A DNA stretch of 54,387 nucleotides from a bacterium UBP11_UBA4055 (GTDB lineage Bacteria > UBA4055). Under the pieces are notes generated by a model. The model saw only the letters and a list, made by a program, of their open reading frames with translations. It had not been told where the DNA came from and did not search any database. The DNA lies in assembly GCA_002382735.1 (NCBI GenBank), contig DFZN01000050.1:1-54387 (forward strand), read 5' to 3'. Made by a program: the position numbers and the translations under genes. Shown here in pieces: positions 25,801-32,744 of the stretch. How positions within the stretch are numbered: the stretch's first letter is position 1; every line of letters starts with the position of its first letter.

Positions 25801-26799
25801 GATCACTTCGTCTCTGTCAGGTGAGACATTCTTGATGTAATCACTGATGATCGATATTTCGCCTTCGCTCCAGGCACTTATGTATTCATAGACAGGAGTA
25901 ATTGGATCTTTTAATATTCGGCCTGTAATTTTGAATTTGTATCCTGATCCGGAGTATTCAAAAGGAAAATAGTAAGGAACGCCATGCAGCATTTTCCCGT
26001 CGTCTTTTTTATTCCAATTCCAGTCAGCCACGGTTTGTTTATATTCACCATTCTGATATATTTCGATCTTAGTTTCGAACATCATGCTCCATTCATTTTG
26101 TTCCCAACTAATGTAATATTCCATTCCTCCGTTCCCTCTCGGGATCACTTCATTTTTGTTAGGCGAGACATTCTTTATATAATCGCTCATGAATGATATT
26201 TCGCCTTCGCTCCAGGCAAATACATCATTTGGGAAAAGTATTGAGGATATCTTTATCTTATTATCCAAACCGCTTATTTCCGGAGGAAACATGTAAGAAT
26301 AATTACCGGAACTTGGAGTTGAAGGAATTATTTCCTGTATAAAAATATTGTTCTGATACAATTCGATCTTAACATCTTCAGTTATGTCATCTGTCCAGTT
26401 AATGTCGTATATTGATCCTCGTGATAACAATTCATGAGTATCGGGAGTAATGTTAGCAATAACTCCGGGCAGGATATCGAAAAACAGGTCGCTGATATCG
26501 TTTTCGGTTTCAGGCGTAAGAACTGATGATATCTTTATCCTGAAATTGTCGCCGTAAATATTCACAGGCACATTCCATGTAAAAAGGCTGTCGCTTTCGG
26601 TTGAGTCTGATATGGTCGAGAAAAAGACTTCGTTTTTGAAAAGTTCGATCTTTACTTTTTCGGGAAAGTTGTCTATCCATCTGATATCAACAGTTTGACC
26701 TCTTTTTAACGGTTCGTTTCCGTTCGGATAAACTAAAGAGACTGCTCCAAAAACATTTGCGGCCATTAGAACGACCAGTAAGAAAAAGAAATTCTTCAT
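22840..26799 (-). CDS. Large secreted protein of about twelve Kre9/KNH-like Ig repeats with a C-terminal FN3-like domain
   Basis: I start at ATG 26799, eight bases after GAGG; a GTG at 26808 is less likely. The 1319-residue protein has a signal peptide (MKNFFFLLVVLMAANVFG), then about twelve tandem modules of roughly 85-115 residues. Each module has the pattern P-x-N-x-G-E near its start, then ISW or IKWIDN, VKIELYQNG, SSG-x-Y-x-WNVP and GDNFKIKISS. This is the Kre9/KNH (Ser-Thr-rich GPI-type) Ig-like domain, common in large bacterial surface proteins. The end (about 1225-1300) resembles fibronectin III (PANVTTSIISGMLKIDWDDM). There is no sorting tail, so it may be released or held by partners. 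Modules 3 and 4 are near-identical 114-residue copies. No catalytic motif was seen; adhesion or matrix formation is an inference. Confidence 0.85.
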   Translation of the reverse strand: MKNFFFLLVVLMAANVFGAVSLVYPNGNEPLKRGQTVDIRWIDNFPEKVKIELFKNEVFFSTISDSTESDSLFTWNVPVNIYGDNFRIKISSVLTPETENDISDLFFDILPGVIANITPDTHELLSRGSIYDINWTDDITEDVKIELYQNNIFIQEIIPSTPSSGNYSYMFPPEISGLDNKIKISSILFPNDVFAWSEGEISFMSDYIKNVSPNKNEVIPRGNGGMEYYISWEQNEWSMMFETKIEIYQNGEYKQTVADWNWNKKDDGKMLHGVPYYFPFEYSGSGYKFKITGRILKDPITPVYEYISAWSEGEISIISDYIKNVSPDRDEVIPRGNGGMEYYISWEQNEWSMMFETKVELYKNGNFIDTVTDWMWNKKDDGKMLHGVPYYFPFEYSGSGYKFKISGRTFDGLGGYEYLSTWSEGEITLSEGFISDVYPDNSEILFSGSHAEITWNDNIDEYVNIELFKDGALHSVIGSSVESSGVFMWNIPIELYGDKFKIKVSSISLPSIVYSVSEGNFEISQNQLVLTSFNNPKKLPENIQVGIEWKDNISENVKLELFQSGSYYSNIISSTPSSGLYEWSLPFDLTGENFQIKISSELNPEISDMSANFSVDSVSVILTSMNGEEILKGSRNYEISWIGNLMEDIQIDLYQSDVFFENIVSIMPFTGSYIWSVPNDIYGSDFKIRISSVSQPDDIYDISSKPFSVYPSFIEEVSPSNSVQIIPESRYEIKWIDNIDGNVSIELCDEYGTPLQTLIDFTESDGSYIWDPVFFPINDPSFNYKFKIQSVDSPEIYSFSSGSISVKQYYISNVTPLSEVILSPNFDPSQTIEIMWDSNIAGISANIELVDESGMPQFWIDSVPSNIGYYLWNNAFVPYDPNYPNKIHKIKVSCFVDYGYGSEEISSLSTGEISVKSPFISNVTPVTDCRINLFDDLYDLQRIEIMWDSNIAGSPVYIELVDENGMPYIYIAEVPVEMGYYLWENPLIPYDPLNPDTKYKIRVLGYIDTFFGIQEISSVSTGGIYAKQPSINSVTPINTDYIFAGDSYHIKWADNFSDSVRIELFNNEVFNSEILSSTASDGSFMWNTPDSLTGNDFKIKVTCLKDFGIGEEFSCLSPGNLRIIAGPVMTVAPNGGEIVENLSQYEILWMDKIDENIKIELYQNGSLLSEISSSFPSSGSYLWDIPSGLTGDYFQIRLSSVTTPDINDISDGYFSIIPSSAAPGVPANVTTSIISGMLKIDWDDMPNANSYLLYASDEPYGVFTLESVVTTSTWSGSISTATKKFYYIVSSTESFKNIDDIGLSKRNILIKQDEDIFQR
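25498..26181 (-). repeat. 342-bp tandem duplication inside the Ig-repeat gene
   Basis: The unit 25840-26181 and the unit 25498-25839 encode modules 3 and 4. Long stretches are almost identical at DNA level, for instance around 25741-25810 versus 26083-26152 and 25615-25680 versus 25957-26022, always 342 bp apart. Other modules of the gene are far more diverged, so this duplication is recent or kept similar by gene conversion. Confidence 0.85.
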
Positions 26800-26958
26800 T
26801 TTGCACACCTCTGTTTACAATTTTTCAGGATTAATATTATAGATAAAACTCTCATCAGCTTGCCTTATTCAATGGCACGGTTATATAACTTAGAGAGTAA
26901 TATAATCATTAAATGTATTCAGGCAACAGAAAAATAATAAAAATATAGGCTATACTTT

Positions 26959-27091
26959 CTAAACAGGCTTTCTTCTCACAGGCATGGTCATGCACCTGCA
27001 TCCGACTTCGCCTCTGGAAAGCTCGGATCCGTCAATAGTGATCACGAATTTGTCATACTTTTTAACATCAGTTTTACCCTGAAGAATATCC
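26959..27091 (-). pseudogene. C-terminal remnant of an arginine deiminase-like gene
   Basis: On the - strand a frame open into the end of the cupin gene reads KDILQGKTDVKKYDKFVITI, then DGSELSRGEVGCRCMTMPVR, and stops at 26959-26961. The DGSELSRG...RCMTMP block resembles the extreme C-terminus of arginine deiminase-type amidinotransferases, where the Cys is the catalytic nucleophile. The rest (over 350 residues) is missing and no start codon or ribosome site is evident. The remnant begins at the cupin stop in another frame. It is either a decayed gene or a frameshifted extension of the cupin gene. Confidence 0.45.
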
Positions 27092-27367
27092 TTAAACGGA
27101 AGAATGCAGGATACTATCTCCGATATGATAGCTGTCGCCTTTTTTGAAGTTATATACTACGCTATCTATCTTAAGGTCCATTTCACCTTCAAGAACTACG
27201 CCCCACTGCTCCCCGTTCAAATGTTCAGCCACCTCACCTATCGGCTCGATGTCCATGAATACTATCTGATGGTCAGGTCCCTGCGAAAGCCATCCTTTAA
27301 TACCGTTGAACGGTATGTCAGCTTCAGGAAGCCCCAGTATCATTTCAGGGAAATTGAAAACATTCAT
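27092..27367 (-). CDS. Small cupin-domain protein
   Basis: A 91-residue protein forming one cupin barrel. It shows GPDHQIVFMDIEPIGEVAEH in the place of motif 1, then EQWGVVLEGEMDLKIDSVVY, and motif 2 GDSYHIGDSILHSSV. Small stand-alone cupins are often metal-binding sensors or isomerase-like enzymes; the substrate cannot be told. The metal ligands are only partly standard: His of EHLNGEQW and His of GDSYHI/ILHSS are present. It stops abruptly at HSSV just after the motif-2 strand, about 10-20 residues earlier than usual, and an arginine-deiminase-like frame follows directly. AAGGAA lies before the ATG, and a good promoter is at 27412-27442. Confidence 0.8.
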   Translation of the reverse strand: MNVFNFPEMILGLPEADIPFNGIKGWLSQGPDHQIVFMDIEPIGEVAEHLNGEQWGVVLEGEMDLKIDSVVYNFKKGDSYHIGDSILHSSV

Positions 27368-27411
27368 TTTTTTTCCTTTTCTCTCTACTGTCCTGAATAA
27401 TTTCAGACTCT

Positions 27412-27442
27412 AAAATATACAACCTGTTTTTGCTTAAAACAA
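27412..27442 (-). promoter_or_regulatory. Predicted promoter of the cupin gene
   Basis: On the - strand TTG (27442-27440), 20 bases, then TATATTTT (27419-27412). This gives a leader of about 38 bases before ATG 27367. Confidence 0.6.
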
Positions 27443-27545
27443 CACTTTATAAGTTTCTGCTGTTTTTTCAGATCATTTTTATCAAAAATTGATAGGATTT
27501 GTCCAAAAATACTGTTACCTTTACTCATGTCGGCGGCTATCTTTT

Positions 27546-27576
27546 TTGTTAGGCTGTTTTTTACAGACTACAATAT
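27546..27576 (+). promoter_or_regulatory. Predicted promoter of the 27701 membrane-protein gene
   Basis: TTG (27546-27548), 20 bases, then TACAATAT (27569-27576). The start site would be near 27583, which rules out upstream in-frame codons such as that at 27527 as the real start of the following gene. Confidence 0.45.
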
Positions 27577-27700
27577 AACAAAAAGGCGCCGTCGATGCTT
27601 TAATTATTTATTTAGGACAAGTGTGGTTCTAACCATGAATGAAAAAGCTTCAGGGACTTCTGCCGATCTGCGCATCATGCAAAAAAATAAGGGACGAGAT

Positions 27701-28351
27701 ATGTTCAACAGAATAATTGAAGCTTTAAGATCAAGGGTAAAGCCCGTATTCGATCCGGCCGTGCTGAACGACCGCGTAGCGCTTTTGACTGAATGGACAC
27801 CTGTGGCAAGGGGCGGAGCGAATTTTAAGACCCACAAGCTCGTTCAGATTTACTCGAACAGGTATGAGTTCAGGACGGGCGCAGGTATGATAGTATTCGC
27901 GGTAGTATTCGCTGCTTTCGGACTGATATTCCCGGGAGTGATCGCTTTCTCGGTAATGTCGGGATCAAACGGGAACATGGCAATAATGCTGATACCAGCA
28001 CTTTTCGGTCTCATATTTCTTATGATCGGGATCGCCATCTACCGAACTGCATCGATCCCCCGCGTTTTCGATAAAGATTCAGGCTATTACTGGAAGGGAA
28101 GGACGGACCCTAATCTTATGCTGAACAGGGAATATCAGAACTGCGTCAGGCTGCCGGACATACACGCCGTACAGATCATTCCGGAATGGGTCAGAGGCAA
28201 TAAATCATCCTATACCAGCTATGAACTGAACCTCGTTCTGAAGGACGGAAAAAGGCTCAATGTGATAGACCACGGTAATGTCGCTGCCTTGAGAACAGAT
28301 GCGGAAGTTATAGCAGGATTTCTGCAGATACCTGTCTGGGACGCTTCTTAG
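27701..28351 (+). CDS. Two-helix membrane protein of unknown function
   Basis: I start at ATG 27701, after AAGGGA; earlier in-frame ATGs at 27635 and 27677 are possible. The 216-residue protein has a soluble N-terminus (NRIIEALRSRVKPVFDPAVL), two adjacent membrane helices (about 62-85 and 92-113, with a short GSNGN turn) and a C-terminal soluble part. That part carries DKDSGYYWKGRTDPN, IHAVQIIPEWVRGNKSSYTS and LVLKDGKRLNVIDHG, which looks like the PH-like fold seen in DUF3592-type and related membrane proteins that display a stretch beginning PxVFDKxxGYYW. No enzyme motif is present. The gene stands alone with its own promoter, ahead of tRNA-Ser. Confidence 0.8.
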   Translation: MFNRIIEALRSRVKPVFDPAVLNDRVALLTEWTPVARGGANFKTHKLVQIYSNRYEFRTGAGMIVFAVVFAAFGLIFPGVIAFSVMSGSNGNMAIMLIPALFGLIFLMIGIAIYRTASIPRVFDKDSGYYWKGRTDPNLMLNREYQNCVRLPDIHAVQIIPEWVRGNKSSYTSYELNLVLKDGKRLNVIDHGNVAALRTDAEVIAGFLQIPVWDAS

Positions 28352-28365
28352 AGCTGTTTTTTTAA

Positions 28366-28396
28366 TTGATTATCCGTTATAAATACAGTATTTTAC
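28366..28396 (+). promoter_or_regulatory. Predicted promoter of tRNA-Ser
   Basis: TTG (28366-28368), 20 bases, then TATTTTAC (28389-28396), ending 19 bases before the first base of the tRNA. Confidence 0.55.
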
Positions 28397-28415
28397 AGCG
28401 CGTTTTTTAAAAACC

Positions 28416-28502
28416 GGAGAGATGCCGGAGTGGTCGATCGGGGCGGTCTCGAAAACCGTTGTGCCTTCACGGGTACCCAGGGTTCGAATCCCTGTCTCTC
28501 CG
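28416..28502 (+). tRNA. tRNA-Ser(CGA)
   Basis: The acceptor arm GGAGAGA (28416-28422) pairs with TCTCTCC (28495-28501), with discriminator G 28502. The anticodon stem GCGGT/ACCGT holds the loop CTCGAAA with anticodon CGA (28450-28452), reading UCG serine codons. A long variable arm (GTTGTGCCTTCACGGGTACC region) marks it as class II, and the T-arm has GGTTCGAATCC. No CCA is encoded (the next bases are CAA), so CCA must be added after transcription. Confidence 0.95.
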
Positions 28503-28520
28503 CAAATTAAATGTGATATT

Positions 28521-29786
28521 ATGATACGAATAGCCCGCGAATATATCAGCATCACGAAGATAATTCAGAAGGATGCCTGGAACTTTCTGATCGGCAATTT
28601 CTTTGCCGGGTTCGGGTTCACCGGTTTTTCGCTTCTCTTCAATCTCTATCTCAAAGCTGCAGGAAGGGGAGAAGGCGCGATCGGGAATATACTTTCGGTA
28701 GGCACTTACGCCACGGTACTGTTCATATTTCCCGCCGCGTATCTGGTAAAGAAAATTTCGATCAGGCCAGTCATGCTTGTGGTCCCGGTTCTGATGTCGC
28801 TCGGTTATGCGATAGCGATTCAGGCCGAAACACTTCAGGCGGTCATGATCGGTATCGCCATCGCCGGTACGGCGGGAGCCTTCAGCTCCGTGATCGGCGG
28901 TCCTCTTCTGATGCAGTCCAGCGGCGAAATAGAAAGGACGCATCTTTTCTCAATCAATCACGCCGTAGCGCTCCTTTCCGGCGTCTCCGGGAATCTCGTG
29001 GCGGGCAGTCTGCCCGACCTCTTGGGCAAAATGGGCGTCCAGGCCGCTTCCGGCTACAGGTTCGCTATCTTCGCTCATCTGATAATCGCTCTGGTTTCAC
29101 TATTCTTTTATTCAAAGATCAAGGTCAGGCACATATCATTCAGCGGAAGCGGTAACGGCGAAAAAAAATTCAGTCTAAATCTCAAGACGCCCAAGAAGCT
29201 GCTGGCCTATCTGGCGATCCCTCCGATGACGGTAGGTCTGGGCGCGGGCATGACGATACCTTTCTTAAATTTGTATTTCAAAACAAGATTCTCGCTCGAC
29301 GCGAACAATATAGGAATGCTATTCGCCCTCGCCCAGCTCTTCACCATAGGCGGCGCGCTTGTAGCCCCCCTACTGGCCAAAAGGTTCGGCAAGATAATGT
29401 CGGTAATAATGTCGCAGGTGTTCTCGCTCCCTTTCCTTTTTATTCTGGGGATCTCACATTATCTGCCGCTTGCCATTATCGCATTCCTCGTCAGGAATGC
29501 TTTAATGAACATGTCCGCGCCGATCTCATCTAATTTTTCCATGGAAGCCGTTCATCCCGATGACAGGTCGATCACGAGCGGGCTTCTGTCACTCGCCTGG
29601 CTTTTCACTTGGGGTATAACCGCAAATGTCGGAGGGTATCTGATAGAGCATACAGGATACATACTTCCTTTCGCGTTCACAATGATTTTCTATATTATCT
29701 CATCTTATTTGTATTTTAAACTTCTTTATCCGATCGAGAAGGATAAAACTTCGATACCGGAAGGCATAAAAGAAGAGTTTATGTGA
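28521..29786 (+). CDS. Major facilitator superfamily transporter
   Basis: I start at ATG 28521, 18 bases after the tRNA. The in-frame ORF that begins inside the tRNA is an artefact. The 421-residue protein has about twelve hydrophobic helices in two halves, joined by a basic loop (SKIKVRHISFSGSGNGEKKF). It shows MFS-like features: a Gly-rich first helix (GNFFAGFGFTGFSLLFNLYL), a loop AAYLVKKISIRP in the motif-A position, and PLLAKRFGKIMSVI in the second half. The substrate is not evident; family members export drugs or move sugars and other small solutes. No clear ribosome site precedes the ATG. It may be read from the tRNA promoter. Confidence 0.88.
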   Translation: MIRIAREYISITKIIQKDAWNFLIGNFFAGFGFTGFSLLFNLYLKAAGRGEGAIGNILSVGTYATVLFIFPAAYLVKKISIRPVMLVVPVLMSLGYAIAIQAETLQAVMIGIAIAGTAGAFSSVIGGPLLMQSSGEIERTHLFSINHAVALLSGVSGNLVAGSLPDLLGKMGVQAASGYRFAIFAHLIIALVSLFFYSKIKVRHISFSGSGNGEKKFSLNLKTPKKLLAYLAIPPMTVGLGAGMTIPFLNLYFKTRFSLDANNIGMLFALAQLFTIGGALVAPLLAKRFGKIMSVIMSQVFSLPFLFILGISHYLPLAIIAFLVRNALMNMSAPISSNFSMEAVHPDDRSITSGLLSLAWLFTWGITANVGGYLIEHTGYILPFAFTMIFYIISSYLYFKLLYPIEKDKTSIPEGIKEEFM

Positions 29787-29811
29787 TTTTTTTGTGGAAA
29801 CAACATTAAAA

Positions 29812-29840
29812 TTGATTTATATTCCATTCGAATTTAATAA
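29812..29840 (+). promoter_or_regulatory. Predicted promoter of the bTHX gene
   Basis: TTGATT (29812-29817), 17 bases, then TAATAA (29835-29840), followed by ATTT. The start codon is 24 bases further on. Confidence 0.45.
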
Positions 29841-29863
29841 ATTTAAAATGATGGAGAAGAAAA

Positions 29864-30148
29864 ATGGGAAGAGGCGACAAGAAATCAAGAAAAGGCAAAA
29901 TATTCAAAGGTTCTTCAGGTAATTCAAGACTGAAGAAGAAAAAACCTGTAAATCCTCTGGCAATGCCGGGCGCAGCTGTTAAAGCCACAAAAAAAGAACA
30001 GGTTAAAAAGGTCGAAACGAAACAGGCTGAAAAAAAGGTCGTCGAGAAAAAAACGGTCGAGAAAAAACCTGCTGCCGCAGCTGAGAAGAAACCCGCTGCA
30101 GCAAAAAAGCCTGCAGAGAAGAAACCGAAAGCTAAGAAAGAAGAATGA
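29864..30148 (+). CDS. Small-subunit ribosomal protein bTHX with a long basic C-terminal tail
   Basis: The N-terminus (MGRGDKKSRKGKIFKGSSGN, then SRLKKKKP) matches the bacterial ribosomal protein THX, a peptide of about 25-30 residues that sits in a cavity at the top of the 30S head. It occurs in Thermus and in Bacteroidetes-type bacteria. Here the protein is 94 residues: the core is followed by about 65 residues of Lys, Ala, Pro and Glu, with repeats such as EKKPAAA and VEKKT. This resembles the low-complexity tails of some mycobacterial HupB and S2 proteins and of histone H1-like proteins. The tail should be disordered and bind RNA or DNA. A predicted promoter lies upstream and a bidirectional terminator downstream, so the gene is monocistronic. 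Confidence 0.88.
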   Translation: MGRGDKKSRKGKIFKGSSGNSRLKKKKPVNPLAMPGAAVKATKKEQVKKVETKQAEKKVVEKKTVEKKPAAAAEKKPAAAKKPAEKKPKAKKEE

Positions 30149-30150
30149 TC

Positions 30151-30177
30151 AAAAAAGCTGCCATGAGCACCTTTTTT
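30151..30177. terminator. Bidirectional terminator between bTHX and rsgA
   Basis: AAAAAAG (30151-30157) pairs with CTTTTTT (30171-30177); one C-C mismatch is followed by TGC/GCA and the loop CATGA. The A- and T-runs let it work for both convergent genes. Confidence 0.7.
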
Positions 30178-31106
30178 TATTTGTCCTTTGTAAAATACAG
30201 ATGCCTGTTTTCGTATAGAGTTTCAAAGATCTTTAAGTAATTTTCATATCTGAATAGTGGTATTTCTCCATTTTCTGCAGCTTCAATTACGGCGCATCCG
30301 GGTTCGTCAGTGTGAAGGCAGTTCCTGTATCTGCATTTTGGGCTCAGTCTGTATATTTCGGGAAAGAAATTCTTCAGCTCTTCAAAATCCATATTCCACA
30401 TTCCGAACTCTCTGATCCCGGGAGTATCCAGTATGTATCCTCCGTTCGACAAACCGAAAAGCCGTGCCTGTTTGGTTGTGTGTTTCCCTTTAAGAGAGTA
30501 GGCCGATGTTGCATTTACTTTCTGACCAATATCAGGATCGATCGCGTTGAGAAGAGATGATTTGCCCACCCCGGAGTTGCCTACGAATGCAGAGATATTC
30601 CCTTCAGTAAGCCGTTCTACGGCTTCAATACCTTTCCCTTCCTTTACGGATATCTCAATGACCTCGTAACCGACACTCCTGTAGCCGTCAATGTATTCAT
30701 ATTCTTCATCGCTTATTCCGTAATCGGTCTTATTTACAACGATGACCGTGTTGATCTGCTGCATATTGCTGTATGCAAGTATCCTGTCCAAAAAGCCTGT
30801 GTTTAGCCTGGGTGAATAAACTGAAGTTATAAGAAAGAGATGGTCTATGTTGGCAGCTATTACCTGTTCTTTTCTGATCCCGTAATTGGCCGGTCTGGAT
30901 ATCTTGTTACTTCTCGGGAGAACTTCAGCTATGACCAGCTCGCTTCCTTCATCCTCTATTCTGACAAGATCGCCCGGGCAGACAGGGTGATGAGATCTTT
31001 TTGTCGTGTGCAGAAGTTTTCCTCTAAGAAACGCGGAAGTCTCTTTGTCTTCATAGAGTATGGTATATTCGTTGCCATTGCCATAAAGAACCCTGGCCTT
31101 TTTCAA
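30177..31106 (-). CDS. rsgA: Ribosome small subunit-dependent GTPase A
   Basis: A 309-residue circularly permuted GTPase. It has an N-terminal OB fold (about 1-70), then the G motifs in permuted order: NKTD (about 117-120), GNSGVGKSSLLN (about 171-182) and DTPGIREFG (about 218-226). The C-terminal zinc finger has the pattern C-x4-C-x-H-x5-C (CRYRNCLHTDEPGC). RsgA checks and completes maturation of the 30S subunit, acting near the decoding centre. The start is TTG 31106, just after GGAGG, and it overlaps the stop of the upstream gene (TTGA), giving tight translational coupling. It faces the bTHX gene, another 30S component, across a shared terminator. Confidence 0.95.
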   Translation of the reverse strand: MKKARVLYGNGNEYTILYEDKETSAFLRGKLLHTTKRSHHPVCPGDLVRIEDEGSELVIAEVLPRSNKISRPANYGIRKEQVIAANIDHLFLITSVYSPRLNTGFLDRILAYSNMQQINTVIVVNKTDYGISDEEYEYIDGYRSVGYEVIEISVKEGKGIEAVERLTEGNISAFVGNSGVGKSSLLNAIDPDIGQKVNATSAYSLKGKHTTKQARLFGLSNGGYILDTPGIREFGMWNMDFEELKNFFPEIYRLSPKCRYRNCLHTDEPGCAVIEAAENGEIPLFRYENYLKIFETLYENRHLYFTKDK

Positions 31107-31849
31107 AGGTCCTCCGATTTAAGCTCTCCGGTATCTTCGGCGATATAGAACAGGCGGCCTCCAGTAACACAGAAATCAAGTACCTTTCCTGTTCGTAACT
31201 CCACATTTTCACGCGCCGCAGGATCAAAATGAGTTACTGAACCTTCAGAATAGAGAAACATACCTGCACCCGATATTCTGATCTTACTATACATTTTTTT
31301 CAAAGGTATCTCCGATACAAAAACTCCTTCTGCAGTATAAAGTAAGACTTTTTCACTATATAGCAGGTATATGAGTCCGTCTGATGCCCAGATGTCGGTA
31401 AAAGATATATCTGAAGTTATGATCTCCGAGAAAATACTGTTCCTTATAAGAAAAACTGATTCGCGGTTTTCAGAGGCGGCTATAAGAGAATTATATTCGT
31501 GGGGGAAAGTTGCGTGCGAAAGCTCGTGACCGCTTTTTTTTACATCCAGAGTCATCTTAACCTCGTATTTCCCGTCAAGCTGCCATATTATCCCCGAAAC
31601 GGTGTCGTTGAGATAGCTTCGGTACGGGTCATGAACAGAAAAGAAATCGAATGATCCGGAAGTTGAAATGTTCTTTACGCTTACCTGCTTAATTTCTCTC
31701 ATGTCTGTATCGAATATCCTGATGGTCTTTTCAAACCCGTCAAGAATGTAAATGCTGCCCCCGTAAGTCCACAGTGAAATGTTTACCCTTCCGTAGAGGA
31801 ACGGGAACAGGATAAGTAAAAATAATATTGACCTTACTGTTTTTAACAT
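31103..31849 (-). CDS. Secreted protein of unknown function, beta-propeller-like
   Basis: I start at ATG 31849 so that the protein (248 residues) begins with a normal signal peptide (LKTVRSILFLLILFPFLYG). The frame runs on upstream to 31912 but adds a run of Leu/Lys without a ribosome site. The mature part is a series of short beta-strand units, such as GGSIYILDGFEKTIRIFDTD, DIWASDGLIYLLYSEKVLLY and VTGGRLFYIAEDTG, which suggests a propeller of the six-bladed or Kelch/NHL type. No active-site motif was recognised. It overlaps rsgA by 4 bp; a link with ribosome assembly is unlikely, and the pairing probably only reflects shared transcription. A TATATTTG box lies upstream but without a good -35. 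Confidence 0.72.
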   Translation of the reverse strand: MLKTVRSILFLLILFPFLYGRVNISLWTYGGSIYILDGFEKTIRIFDTDMREIKQVSVKNISTSGSFDFFSVHDPYRSYLNDTVSGIIWQLDGKYEVKMTLDVKKSGHELSHATFPHEYNSLIAASENRESVFLIRNSIFSEIITSDISFTDIWASDGLIYLLYSEKVLLYTAEGVFVSEIPLKKMYSKIRISGAGMFLYSEGSVTHFDPAARENVELRTGKVLDFCVTGGRLFYIAEDTGELKSEDL

Positions 31850-31923
31850 CAGCTGTATTTTAACTTTTAATTTCAAGGAAAGCAAATATAAATTTAGATG
31901 CTTAAATAACATAAAATATTGAC

Positions 31924-31954
31924 TTGACTAATTTTATAGATAACAATAAATTTA
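31924..31954 (+). promoter_or_regulatory. Predicted promoter of plsC-arsR
   Basis: TTGACT (31924-31929), 17 bases, then TAAATTTA (31947-31954). The first codon follows 31 bases later. Confidence 0.6.
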
Positions 31955-31985
31955 ACCGTTTTATCATTTCCAGCAGGAAAAATAG

Positions 31986-32744
31986 ATGGATGAGAAGGAA
32001 AATAAAAAGATTATTGAGCACTGGAGAATTCCGGAGGAAACTTTCTTTTTTAAGACAGCATGTGTTATTGTTACATCTCTGACCACTTTCGCTGTATTCA
32101 TTCTGATGTTCGTTCTGAACAATACCCGTTACTATAACACTAAAGTGATAAAAAGGGAAAAAGCGCCTTATGTTTTCGCCTCGAACCACACAACGATGTT
32201 CGATTCGGGTTTCATAGACTGCGCTCTTTTTTTTACAAAGGGTTTAAGATCATACAAATATCTTCCTTATCATACTCCGGAGTATGGAAATTTTTACAGG
32301 AACAGGCTGCTTTCATGGTATATGGACATAGTGAAATGCATTCCTGTGGAAAGAGGGAAAGGGATCGATCAGTTCTCGCAGAAGGTCGTGACGCAGAAAC
32401 TTATCGAAGGGAATGTAGTACATATTTTTCCTGAAGGTACCAGAAGCAGAACCGGCGAACTTCTTCCCGGCAAGGCGGGTGTCGGCAAGAGGATATATGA
32501 AAGCAGAGTAAAAGTGATCCCGTGCTATCATGAAGGGTTAAGGAATATCCTGCCCGTCGGAACACACTTTCCGAAGGTCGGAAAAAAAATAAGAGTAATA
32601 ATAGGCGAGCCGGTTTTTTTTGACGATTATTTTAAAATGGATAACAGTCCTGCGGCTTGGAAAGCAATTTCAGACAGGATCATGGACGAGATAAAGTACC
32701 TAAAGGAGAAATTACATGAGCTCGAAACTCAACGAAATGCCTGA
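31986..32744 (+). CDS. plsC: 1-acyl-sn-glycerol-3-phosphate acyltransferase
   Basis: A 252-residue membrane-associated acyltransferase that turns lysophosphatidic acid into phosphatidic acid in phospholipid synthesis. It has an N-terminal helix (ACVIVTSLTTFAVFILMFVL). The catalytic HX4D is NHTTMFD (His68, Asp73). The glycerophosphate-binding motif is FPEGTRSRTGELLPGKAGVG, followed by the VIPCYHEG block. AGGA precedes ATG 31986. Its last 29 bp overlap the ArsR-type regulator, which points to coupled translation. Several paralogues exist in most genomes, so it may serve a special lipid rather than the main pathway. Confidence 0.92.
   Translation: MDEKENKKIIEHWRIPEETFFFKTACVIVTSLTTFAVFILMFVLNNTRYYNTKVIKREKAPYVFASNHTTMFDSGFIDCALFFTKGLRSYKYLPYHTPEYGNFYRNRLLSWYMDIVKCIPVERGKGIDQFSQKVVTQKLIEGNVVHIFPEGTRSRTGELLPGKAGVGKRIYESRVKVIPCYHEGLRNILPVGTHFPKVGKKIRVIIGEPVFFDDYFKMDNSPAAWKAISDRIMDEIKYLKEKLHELETQRNA

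Noticed and set aside
28422..28520. In-frame extension of the MFS gene into tRNA-Ser
   Set aside because: The bases fold as a complete tRNA; ATG 28521 gives a normal MFS N-terminus.
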